A stretch of DNA of 36,677 nucleotides from an uncultured Myxococcales bacterium (GTDB lineage: Bacteria > Myxococcota_A > Polyangia > Polyangiales > Polyangiaceae), in contig CALFNG010000163.1 of assembly GCA_937902985.1 (NCBI GenBank), forward strand, positions 1-36,677, read 5' to 3'. Positions 8,743 through 16,129 of the stretch are shown in pieces. How positions within the stretch are numbered: position 1 is the stretch's first letter; each line of letters starts with the position of its first letter. The position numbers and the translations under genes were made by a program. Under the pieces are notes generated by a model, which was not told the DNA's origin, did no database searches, and saw nothing but the letters and a program-made list of their open reading frames with translations.

Positions 8743-9861
8743 ATGAAAATAGTTACCATCATTGGAATTTGTGCGCTAACGGGCGCGACGGCGCTCGGCT
8801 GCAGCGGAAGCAGCGGCGCCTCCTCTCTCGGAGACCTGACCGGCGACGATAGCGGCGCTACCGGTTCGTCCTCCGGAACGTCGTCGAGTGGTTCGACTGG
8901 CACCAGCAGCGGGTCGTCGGGCGTAAGTAGCAGCGGGTCCTCGAACGGCTCCTCGGTCACGAGCGGCAGCGACGGTGGAATCTCCGTCACCACCGGCGGC
9001 GATGGCGGCTCGGCCCTGAACGACCCCGAGACCGACCTCACCCAGACCAAGACGATCCAGATGGATCCCTTCCCGGTCCCGGCCAACCAAGAGGTCTTCT
9101 ACTGCCAGACCTTCAAGAACCCCTGGGCGAAGCAGGTCGACATCAAGACCTATGACCTCTCGATGGACACGGGCTCCCACCACATGTTCGCGTTCTATTC
9201 GCCGAACGCTACAGACGGAGCCGTTGCTCCTTGCGCGGCTGGCGGTCTGACGTTCGGCGCATTCACATTTACGTCGCAATCGCCGAAGGTCACGCAGACG
9301 TACCCGACCACGGTCGGAGCAACGATCCCGGCGACGACGGGCTTCAATATGATGGCCCACTACGTCAACTCGAGCAGCACGCCGCTCATGGCCCACGTCG
9401 TGTTGACGATGTACGTCGGCAAGGCCGGCGCCGTCACGAATCATGTCGGCGTCATCTTCGACAACAACGCGAGGATGACTGTCCCGGCGACGGGTCAACC
9501 GTACGTGAGCACACAGTCGCTCGCGATCAATCAGGACGTGAACATCCTCACGGCGTCGAGCCACATGCACAAGTACGCCAGCCTGTTCGTCTCGACCGCG
9601 ACGCCGCCAGGTGGCCAGCCAATGCCCCTCTACACGACGACCGCGTGGGACGAACCCAAGGCGACGACCTTCGCGACGCCGCTTCATCTGCCGTCCGGAA
9701 CGATCATCACGTGGTCGTGCACCGACACGAATACGACCGGCACGACACTAACGTTCGGTGAGTATGCCAACACGAACGTCATGTGCATCTCCGTGAATAT
9801 TTTCTATCCGGTTGCCGACGTGAACAACCCGGTCCTTGGAAGCGCCATCGGCGGCTTCTAG
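8743..9861 (+). CDS. Lipoprotein with PHM-like copper type II monooxygenase fold
   Basis: A 372-residue exported lipoprotein. The signal peptide ends at a lipobox (ATALGC, Cys20). Residues ~21-90 are a Ser/Gly/Thr-rich tether. The rest carries the ligand pattern of peptidylglycine alpha-hydroxylating monooxygenase (PHM) and dopamine beta-monooxygenase: His146-His147 (TGSHHMF), His206 (MMAHYVN), His274-X-His276 (SSHMHKY) and Met347 (NTNVMCI). Spacings between successive ligand groups (59, 68 and 71 residues) are close to those of PHM (64, 70 and 70). The ATG at 8743 has GAGGAAG in front; an in-frame ATG at 8548 would put ~65 basic residues before the signal peptide and is rejected. The substrate is unknown; copper binding and oxidation are inferred from the ligands. 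A strong terminator follows. Confidence 0.85.
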   Translation: MKIVTIIGICALTGATALGCSGSSGASSLGDLTGDDSGATGSSSGTSSSGSTGTSSGSSGVSSSGSSNGSSVTSGSDGGISVTTGGDGGSALNDPETDLTQTKTIQMDPFPVPANQEVFYCQTFKNPWAKQVDIKTYDLSMDTGSHHMFAFYSPNATDGAVAPCAAGGLTFGAFTFTSQSPKVTQTYPTTVGATIPATTGFNMMAHYVNSSSTPLMAHVVLTMYVGKAGAVTNHVGVIFDNNARMTVPATGQPYVSTQSLAINQDVNILTASSHMHKYASLFVSTATPPGGQPMPLYTTTAWDEPKATTFATPLHLPSGTIITWSCTDTNTTGTTLTFGEYANTNVMCISVNIFYPVADVNNPVLGSAIGGF

Positions 9862-9890
9862 TCGGTCACGGCGCTGCGCAAAGCAACGCA

Positions 9891-9944
9891 CGAATGCGCG
9901 GCCGCCCGGCTGAATGAGAGCCGAGCGCCCGCGCATTCGCTTTT
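9891..9944 (+). terminator. Rho-independent terminator after copper lipoprotein
   Basis: CGAATGCGCGG (9891-9901) pairs perfectly with CCGCGCATTCG (9929-9939). A second inner stem (CGGCT/AGCCG) lies in the loop, and a TTTT tract follows at 9941-9944. It sits 30 bp after the lipoprotein stop codon. Confidence 0.75.
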
Positions 9945-10002
9945 GTGCTGGAAAAGCCCGGCTGACTTTCCCCTTCGAGTTGCGCACCTTCTCGCGGGAC
10001 GA

Positions 10003-10018
10003 GCGCACGCGCGTGCGC
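10003..10018. repeat. 16-bp perfect palindrome
   Basis: GCGCACGCGCGTGCGC is self-complementary over all 16 bases. It contains GCAC...GTGC arms, recalling the TGCACA...TGTGCA dyad at 24911-24932. It lies ~375 bp upstream of the candidate pfaD promoter. It could be an activator site, but GC-rich alternating sequence makes chance palindromes more likely. Confidence 0.3.
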
Positions 10019-10392
10019 ACCTTTGCGCGGCCTGCGCAGTGATGACGGGTTCGAGACCTTTCCCAGAAGGCGACTCGCCAGCACCGGCATCGGCGGCGTC
10101 GATCGCGCTGGCGATCGAGCCTTTCCACGACGCCGCGTGAGACGCGGCCCCTCCCCGCAAGCTCCCCAAACCCCTCGCGATCGAACGGGCGAGAGCTTGA
10201 AAAGCTCGCGCGAACTCTCACGAACGACGCGGGTGAAGGGGGGGCGAACGCGTGGGAAACGACGTGTTTAATTCCGCCCAGGGCGTTGCGGGCACTGACG
10301 CCTCGCGTCGTTCGTCCACTGCGGTGAGAAATGCATAAAACGCGGCCTTTTCCTGCGTTTTGGTTGGAGCTCCCTCCGGTGAATCGCCTATG

Positions 10393-10408
10393 CGGCACGT
10401 GCGCTGCA
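10393..10408 (+). promoter_or_regulatory. Candidate sigma-54 promoter of the lipid synthase operon
   Basis: CGGCACG-TGCG-CTGCA matches 10 of 12 positions of the -24/-12 consensus TGGCACG-N4-TTGCW, including the invariant GG (10394-10395) and GC (10406-10407) twelve bases apart. Transcription would begin near 10419, giving a ~100-nt leader before pfaD. Two GAFTGA-bearing activators are encoded in this window. Confidence 0.6.
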
Positions 10409-10518
10409 AGGTATGGTTGCAGGCTAACTTCCCGAATGAAAACCCGCGCCACGATGATCTCTGACCCCAGGATTGAAGACGCCATCCTGCGTCCGTCTAC
10501 TCGGGCCGAAAACGATCC

Positions 10519-12156
10519 ATGATGCCTGCAAATACCCTCGAGAACGGCGCGGTCGATGGGTACGTGGGAAGGAACGTCGAGCTCGACGTGGCCGCCGACT
10601 TCTCCGCGAATGCGCTGGTCGCCGCCGCCGCCCGGTGCCGCGAGGCGGTTCACATCTTCCGGAGCGAGCCGACCGGTCGAATCGGTGTGTCTTTTGGCGA
10701 TCGCGTCGACGCACTGGCCAACGACTACTCCCACGTCGCGTCGCTTCCCGGTGTCTATCCGGAGTGGCTCGGTTCCTCGGAGTTCCTCGAGACTCACGGG
10801 GTCCGGTTTCCGTACACGAGTGGCGCGATGGCGCACGGTATCGCGAGCCCTCGCCTGGTGCTCGCGATGGCGCGGTCGGAGCTCCTGGCATTCTACGGCT
10901 CGGCCGGCGTCGCTCCCTCGGACGTCGAGGCGAACATCCTCGCCATCCAGAGCGAGCTCGCGAATACGGGTGCGAGCTGGGGCTCCGACCTGATTCACAC
11001 GCCGCACGACCCGACCATCGAGGACACCCTCGTCGATCTCTACCTCCGCCATCAGGTCCGTCGCGTGTCGGCGTCGGCGTTCATGCGACTGACGCCCGCG
11101 GTCGTCCGTTACGCATGCACCGGGTTGTCGCTGGCGCCCGACGGGACCATCCGGCGAGCCAACCACCTCTTCGCCAAGCTCTCGCGAGCCGAGACGGCTC
11201 GGCTCTTCATGGCGCCGGCACCCGCGGAGATCGTGAGCGCGCTCGTGCAGCGAGGCCTCCTTTCCGAGCGCGAGGCGACCCTCGCGGCCCACGTGCCCCT
11301 CGCGGGAGACATTACCGTCGAAGCGGATTCCGGAGGTCACACCGACAACCGGCCACTCACGGCGTTGCTCCCCGCGCTCTTCGAGCTGCGGGCCGAGCTC
11401 CAGGCGACCCATCGCTTCGCGCGCGCCATTCGAATCGGCGCCGCGGGGGGCATCGGTACGCCGGGCGGCGTGGCCGCGGCGTTCGGACTTGGCGCCGCCT
11501 ACGTGATGACGGGCTCGACCAACCAGGCGAGCGTCGAGGCGGGAACGTCTGAACTCGCCAAGGAGATGCTTGCGGCCGCCGAGCTGACCGACGTGGCCAT
11601 GGCGCCGTCGCCGGACATGTTCGAGATGGGCGTAAAGGTGCAGGTCCTCAAGCGAGGGACGATGTTCGCGGGGCGCGCGTCGCTCTTGCGGGAGCTGTAT
11701 CGCGCACACGCCAGCCTCGAAGACATCCCGGCCGAGACGGTCGCCCGCATCGAGCGCGAGATCTTTCAGCGCCCGCTGGCCGACGTCTGGGCAGAGACGC
11801 GCGGGTTCTTCGCCGGGCGCGACGCTCGCGAGGTCGAGCGCGCGGAACGCGACCCGAAGCACAAGATGGCGCTCGTCTTCCGCTGGTACATCGGGCTCGC
11901 GAGCCACTGGGCCATCCAGGGCGTTCCGGGCCGCAAGACGGATTTTCAAATCTGGTGCGGCCCGGCGATGGGGGCCTTCAATCGGTGGGCAAAGGGCTCG
12001 TTCCTGGCAGACCTGCCAAACCGGTCCGTAGTTCAGATCGCTCTGAACCTGCTCGAGGGCGCGGCGGTGATCACACGCGCTCAGCAGTTTCGGAGCATCG
12101 GGCTCCCGGTACCCGACGCCGCCTTCGCCTACGCGCCGAAACCACTCGCGTGTTAG
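10519..12156 (+). CDS. pfaD: PfaD-type enoyl reductase of a PUFA/secondary-lipid synthase
   Basis: A 545-residue FMN-dependent TIM-barrel protein of the PfaD family, the trans-acting enoyl reductase of polyunsaturated fatty acid synthases. Diagnostic stretches are EADSGGHTDNRPL (about residues 268-280, His274), RIGAAGGIGTPGGVAAAFGLGA (FMN phosphate region), MTGSTNQASVEAGTS, and the C-terminal helical part with RDPKHKMALVFRWYIGLASHWA and DFQIWCGPAMGAFN. The length is normal for the family. It is the first gene of the synthase operon, as pfa1 is in myxobacterial pfa clusters, and a good -24/-12 promoter match lies ~110 bp upstream. The start is ATG at 10519; a second ATG follows at 10522. It should reduce the enoyl thioester carried by the single ACP of the next gene. 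Confidence 0.93.
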   Translation: MMPANTLENGAVDGYVGRNVELDVAADFSANALVAAAARCREAVHIFRSEPTGRIGVSFGDRVDALANDYSHVASLPGVYPEWLGSSEFLETHGVRFPYTSGAMAHGIASPRLVLAMARSELLAFYGSAGVAPSDVEANILAIQSELANTGASWGSDLIHTPHDPTIEDTLVDLYLRHQVRRVSASAFMRLTPAVVRYACTGLSLAPDGTIRRANHLFAKLSRAETARLFMAPAPAEIVSALVQRGLLSEREATLAAHVPLAGDITVEADSGGHTDNRPLTALLPALFELRAELQATHRFARAIRIGAAGGIGTPGGVAAAFGLGAAYVMTGSTNQASVEAGTSELAKEMLAAAELTDVAMAPSPDMFEMGVKVQVLKRGTMFAGRASLLRELYRAHASLEDIPAETVARIEREIFQRPLADVWAETRGFFAGRDAREVERAERDPKHKMALVFRWYIGLASHWAIQGVPGRKTDFQIWCGPAMGAFNRWAKGSFLADLPNRSVVQIALNLLEGAAVITRAQQFRSIGLPVPDAAFAYAPKPLAC

Positions 12157-12178
12157 CCCGGGGGCCGTCGAAGGACGC

Positions 12179-12196
12179 GTCACCGTTTCGGGTGAC
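12179..12196. repeat. Small inverted repeat between pfaD and the KS gene
   Basis: GTCACC-GTTTCG-GGTGAC is a perfect 6-bp stem with a 6-nt loop in the 100-bp gap between pfaD and the KS-AT-ACP gene. No T-run follows, so a full terminator is unlikely; it could be a processing or attenuation hairpin. Confidence 0.3.
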
Positions 12197-12256
12197 CTCA
12201 AAAGACCTCGCTCCTCCCACCACTCATATGACCGCAACTCGAAGCAAAGGCAGCGC

Positions 12257-15200
12257 ATGAGCGTCCGAAGTCAGGCAGATGGGATCGCGATCGTCGGGAT
12301 GGGCGCGCTCTTTCCCGGCGCGCTCAATCCGGCCGACTTCTGGCGCAACCTCTTGAGCGCACGTCAGCTGATTCGCGACGTGCCAGAAGGGTACTGGCTC
12401 GCCGAGGACTTTTACGACCCGAATCCGCGCGTACCCGACAAGGTCTACGTGAAGCGCGGCGCCTTCCTCGATCCGGTCGACTTCGATCCGATGAAGTACG
12501 GCGTCCCGCCGAAGCTCTTGACGAGCACCGACACCTGCCAGCTCCTCTCGCTCATGGTCGCCGACCAGGTGCTGCGCGACAGCTTCGGCGGCCGCTTCGA
12601 TCACGTCAGCCGCGAACGCGTCGGTTGTGTGCTCGGCGTCTGCTCCGGGCTCGAGCTCGTCGGCGAGATGGCGGGCCGGCTCCAGCGGCCTGCCTTCGTG
12701 AAGACGCTCCGCGAGCACGGCCTGCCAGAAGACGAGGTGCAAGCAATCTCCGAAGCCATCGTCGACCTGGGGCCCGAGTGGAACGAGAGCACCTTCCCCG
12801 GGCTCTTGAACAACGTCGTTACCGGCCGCATCACCAACCACTTCGATCTCGGCGGCCCGAACTTCACGACCGACGCGGCATGCGCGAGCTCGCTCGCCTC
12901 GGTGGCGATGGCGTCGTACATGCTTCGTCAGGGCGACGCCGATCTCGTCATCGCCGGCGGCGCCGACACGACGAACGACCCGTTCACGTTCATGTGCTTC
13001 TCGAAGACGCCGGCGCTCTCGATGAGCAGCACCTGCCGTCCATTTTCAGAGAGTTCGGACGGCACGATGCTCGGCGAGGGCATCGGGATGCTCATGCTGA
13101 AGCGCCTCTCCGACGCGGAGCGCGACGGCGATCGCATCTACGCCGTCATCCGTGGCATCGGCAGCTCCTCCGACGGTCGCGCCAAGAGCATCTATGCGCC
13201 CCGCTGGGAGGGCCAGGTGAAGGCGCTCCGCCGCTGCTACGAGGAGGCCGGCTACGGGCCGGACACGATCGATCTGACCGAGGCGCATGGCACCGGCACC
13301 AAGGCGGGGGACCTCGCCGAGTTCAAGGCGCTGACCGAGGTGTTCGCCGCCACCGGGCGCGAAGACAAGCAGTGGTGCGCGCTCGGCTCGATCAAGTCGC
13401 AAATGGGCCACACGAAGGCCGCCGCCGGAGCCGCCGGGCTCATGAAGGCGGTCCTCGCTCTGCACGACAAGGTGCTGCCGCCCACGTTCGGCATCGACAA
13501 GCCCGCCACCAAGCTCGAGATCGAGAAGACGCCCTTTTACTTGAACACGACGCCCCGGCCGTGGATTCGCGAAGGGGACCATCCCCGGCGCGCAGCGGTG
13601 AGCTCGTTCGGGTTCGGGGGGACGAACTTCCACCTCACGCTCGAGGAGTACACGGGCAAGCGCGAAAAGGCGCTTCGCCTCCGTGCGTTGCCGACGGAGC
13701 TGGTGCTCTTCTCGGGGGACGACCGAGCGGCGATTGCGAAGGCCGCGCGCGAGCTCGCCGCCGTACCTCCCCGCGCTGGAGTCATCGCGCACATCGCGCG
13801 AGAGTCGCAGCAGCGTTTCAGCGCGTCGGCGAAGGCCCGACTCGCGGTCATTGCTGCTGATGCCGACGAGCTGAAGACGCGTCTCGAGCAAGCGATCAAG
13901 GCGCTCGACGAGCTCGATGCGAAGAAGGCCACGACGTTCACGGTCCCCGGTTCGATCGTCTACTCGGAGCAGGTCGCTGACGGCGGGCTCGCCTTCGTGT
14001 TCTCGGGCCAGGGTAGCCAATACGTCTCGATGGGCTCAGACGTCGCGCTGACCTTCGACGACTCCCGCGCGGTGTGGGACGAAGAAGCCGCAGCCAAGGT
14101 CGGCGACGTGCCGCTCCATCACGTCGTCTTCCCGAAGCCGGTCTTCACCGACGAGGACCGCGACGCCGCCGAGAAACGCCTCCGCGCGACCGAATGGGCG
14201 CAGCCTGCGATCGGCGCGGTGAGCGCCTCGCTCCTCGCGCTTCTCGAGACCGCCGGGGTGAAGCCCGACTGTGTTGCGGGTCACAGCTTCGGCGAAGTGT
14301 CCGCGCTCTATGCGGCCGGGGTCCTCGACCGTCGGAGCTTCCTCCGCGTGGCCCGGCTACGCGGAGCGCTGATGGCCGCGGCCACCGGCAGTGGAACGGG
14401 GGCCGATGGCGGCGGCATGTCGGCTGTCGCGGCGCCGCTCGACAAGGTCGAGTCGATCCTGAAAGAGGCTGCGTCAGGCGCGGTCGTCGCCAACCACAAC
14501 GACCCGAAGCAGGTCGTGATCTCGGGACCGATCACGGCCATCGAAGAGGCCGAGAAGCGCTTCGCGGAGGCGGGTATCAAGGTTCAGCGACTGCCGGTTG
14601 CGGCGGCGTTTCACTCGTCGATCGTCGCCGGTTCGGTCGGACCGTTCGCCAAGGCGCTCGACGGGATCGCGTTCCAGTCGCCGGCGTTCCCGGTCTTCGC
14701 CAATGCAACGGCCGAGGCATACCCGTCGACCCCCGAAGCCGCGCGCGATCTGCTCTCGTCCTCGATCGCCATGCGCGTGCGCTTCGTCGACGTGGTGGAA
14801 GCGATGTATGCGCGCGGCGTCCGGACTTTCGTCGAAGTGGGGCCCGGCTCCGTTCTCACCTCGATGATCGGGCGCATCTGCGGAGACCGACCGCACCGCG
14901 CCGTGCCGCTCGATCGTGTGGGTCGACACGGCGTGACGAGCCTCTGGCAAAGCCTGGCACAAGTCGCCGTTGCGGGTCACGCCGTTGACTTCTCGGCGCT
15001 CTGGCGCGAGTTCGACCTCGGGCCGGATCCGAGGGCAGAACCCAAACCCAAGATGACGGTTCGCATCAGCGGCACCAACTACGGCAAGAAGTACCCGCCC
15101 GAAGGGGGAGCGGCGGGGTTGCCTCGCCCCAATCCGCCGCGAGCGCAGGTCGCAAAGCGAGCCAACGGAGTCAACGGAGAAGTCATGGAACACAAGTCGT

Positions 15201-16129
15201 CTGCCGCCCCCGAGACCGCGATGCCCCGAGCCCCGGCTGCGAAGGCCGCCGCCCCCTGGCCGTACGAGAACGGCAACGGCGTCGCAACCAACGGCAGCGC
15301 GAGGGCGCCGCATCGCGAAGCGCTCGCGGAGTCGCCCACGAACGGAACCTCCGTGGTCTCGCGCACCCAGGCAGGGGCCTGGCGCGGCGGCGAGGCCAGT
15401 CACTGGCTGAGCGCTTACGAAGCGATCCAGTGCCGGACGGCCGAGGCGCACGCGGTCTACCAGCAGACCATGGCGCAATGCCACCTCGCGTTCCTCCGTA
15501 CAGCCGAGCAATCGGCGCTGGCGCTCGCGTCGCTGGCCATGGGCGCGCCCTCGGCAGCCATCCCGGCGCTGTCGGCCTCGCGTGGAATGGCCCTGCCGCC
15601 GGCGCACGACCCGCACGATTCGTTCGCGATGCCGACGCAGGCCATTCAATGGTCGGCGCCCGCCCAGACGCACGCCCCCGCTCTCGCGAAGGCGCCGGCG
15701 CCCAAACCGGCCCCGACCCCCGTCCCCGTATCGGACGCGGGGCTCGTCGCTCCGCCGGCGCCCGCGATCCGCGCACCCGGCCCTGCTTCCCACCCGGCGC
15801 CGGTCGCGCCGGTGCCGACCACTCCTCCGAGGACCGCGGCGCCAATGGGCATGCCGGCCGATGGCGACGTGAAGACGTTCCTCTTCAACGTCATCGCCGA
15901 GAAGACCGGCTACCCCGTCGAGATCTTGAACCTCGACCAGCAACTGGAGGCCGATCTCGGGATCGACTCGATCAAGCGCGTCGAGATCCTCTCGGCCTTC
16001 GAGGGTCAGATCCCGGATATCAAGGACGTGAACCTCGAAGAGGTCGCGAGCCTCAGCACGCTGCGCGACGTCGTCGGCTTCATGGAGAAGTTCTCCGACA
16101 AGCTCGGCCTCGCAAAAAAAAAAGAGTAG
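12257..16129 (+). CDS. KS-AT-ACP subunit of an iterative PUFA/glycolipid-type synthase
   Basis: A 1290-residue type I synthase subunit. The ketosynthase (~8-460) has Cys209 (TTDAACASS), His344 (EAHGTGTK) and His385 (QMGHTKAAAG). The acyltransferase (~575-890) has Ser677 (GHSFGE) and His786 (AAFHSS), a malonyl-CoA pattern. After a ~250-residue Ala/Pro-rich linker, with a helical AEAHAVYQQT stretch, comes one ACP at ~1205-1280 with the phosphopantetheine Ser1238 (LGIDSIKRVEIL). PUFA synthases usually carry several tandem ACPs; here there is only one. AAAGG precedes the ATG. The frame closes at 16127-16129, immediately after a ten-A run; the ketoreductase-dehydratase continues in the -1 frame. 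With a frameshift the product would be ~2090 residues, KS-AT-ACP-KR-DH. Confidence 0.93.
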   Translation: MSVRSQADGIAIVGMGALFPGALNPADFWRNLLSARQLIRDVPEGYWLAEDFYDPNPRVPDKVYVKRGAFLDPVDFDPMKYGVPPKLLTSTDTCQLLSLMVADQVLRDSFGGRFDHVSRERVGCVLGVCSGLELVGEMAGRLQRPAFVKTLREHGLPEDEVQAISEAIVDLGPEWNESTFPGLLNNVVTGRITNHFDLGGPNFTTDAACASSLASVAMASYMLRQGDADLVIAGGADTTNDPFTFMCFSKTPALSMSSTCRPFSESSDGTMLGEGIGMLMLKRLSDAERDGDRIYAVIRGIGSSSDGRAKSIYAPRWEGQVKALRRCYEEAGYGPDTIDLTEAHGTGTKAGDLAEFKALTEVFAATGREDKQWCALGSIKSQMGHTKAAAGAAGLMKAVLALHDKVLPPTFGIDKPATKLEIEKTPFYLNTTPRPWIREGDHPRRAAVSSFGFGGTNFHLTLEEYTGKREKALRLRALPTELVLFSGDDRAAIAKAARELAAVPPRAGVIAHIARESQQRFSASAKARLAVIAADADELKTRLEQAIKALDELDAKKATTFTVPGSIVYSEQVADGGLAFVFSGQGSQYVSMGSDVALTFDDSRAVWDEEAAAKVGDVPLHHVVFPKPVFTDEDRDAAEKRLRATEWAQPAIGAVSASLLALLETAGVKPDCVAGHSFGEVSALYAAGVLDRRSFLRVARLRGALMAAATGSGTGADGGGMSAVAAPLDKVESILKEAASGAVVANHNDPKQVVISGPITAIEEAEKRFAEAGIKVQRLPVAAAFHSSIVAGSVGPFAKALDGIAFQSPAFPVFANATAEAYPSTPEAARDLLSSSIAMRVRFVDVVEAMYARGVRTFVEVGPGSVLTSMIGRICGDRPHRAVPLDRVGRHGVTSLWQSLAQVAVAGHAVDFSALWREFDLGPDPRAEPKPKMTVRISGTNYGKKYPPEGGAAGLPRPNPPRAQVAKRANGVNGEVMEHKSSAAPETAMPRAPAAKAAAPWPYENGNGVATNGSARAPHREALAESPTNGTSVVSRTQAGAWRGGEASHWLSAYEAIQCRTAEAHAVYQQTMAQCHLAFLRTAEQSALALASLAMGAPSAAIPALSASRGMALPPAHDPHDSFAMPTQAIQWSAPAQTHAPALAKAPAPKPAPTPVPVSDAGLVAPPAPAIRAPGPASHPAPVAPVPTTPPRTAAPMGMPADGDVKTFLFNVIAEKTGYPVEILNLDQQLEADLGIDSIKRVEILSAFEGQIPDIKDVNLEEVASLSTLRDVVGFMEKFSDKLGLAKKKE
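16114..16123 (+). other. Ten-A slippery run: candidate programmed frameshift or transcriptional slippage site
   Basis: Ten consecutive A (read as GCA AAA AAA AAA GAG TAG) directly precede the stop of the KS-AT-ACP frame. A -1 shift, one added A or two lost A would join the frame to the downstream KR-DH coding region. Runs of nine or more A are established slippage sites for bacterial RNA polymerase, and A AAA AAA is a classic -1 ribosomal heptamer. Lysine elsewhere in the window is nearly always AAG, so this run looks deliberate. A homopolymer sequencing error is the main alternative. Confidence 0.6.

Larger units (their letters stand above)
9945..10518. other. 574-bp regulatory region upstream of the lipid synthase operon
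   Basis: No credible gene. It holds a 16-bp perfect palindrome (10003-10018), a small hairpin GAGCTT-GAA-AAGCTC (10193-10207) and a strong -24/-12 promoter match (10393-10408). GC content falls towards the 3' end. The ribosome site before the ATG at 10519 is weak. Confidence 0.5.

Noticed and set aside
9748-12258. Long antisense open frame (~836 codons, minus strand) across pfaD
   Set aside because: It mirrors a well-supported gene on the other strand, is Arg/His-rich with no domain motifs, and is typical of antisense open frames in high-GC DNA. The same holds for antisense frames over 18558-21227, 5213-6232 and 23479-24969.
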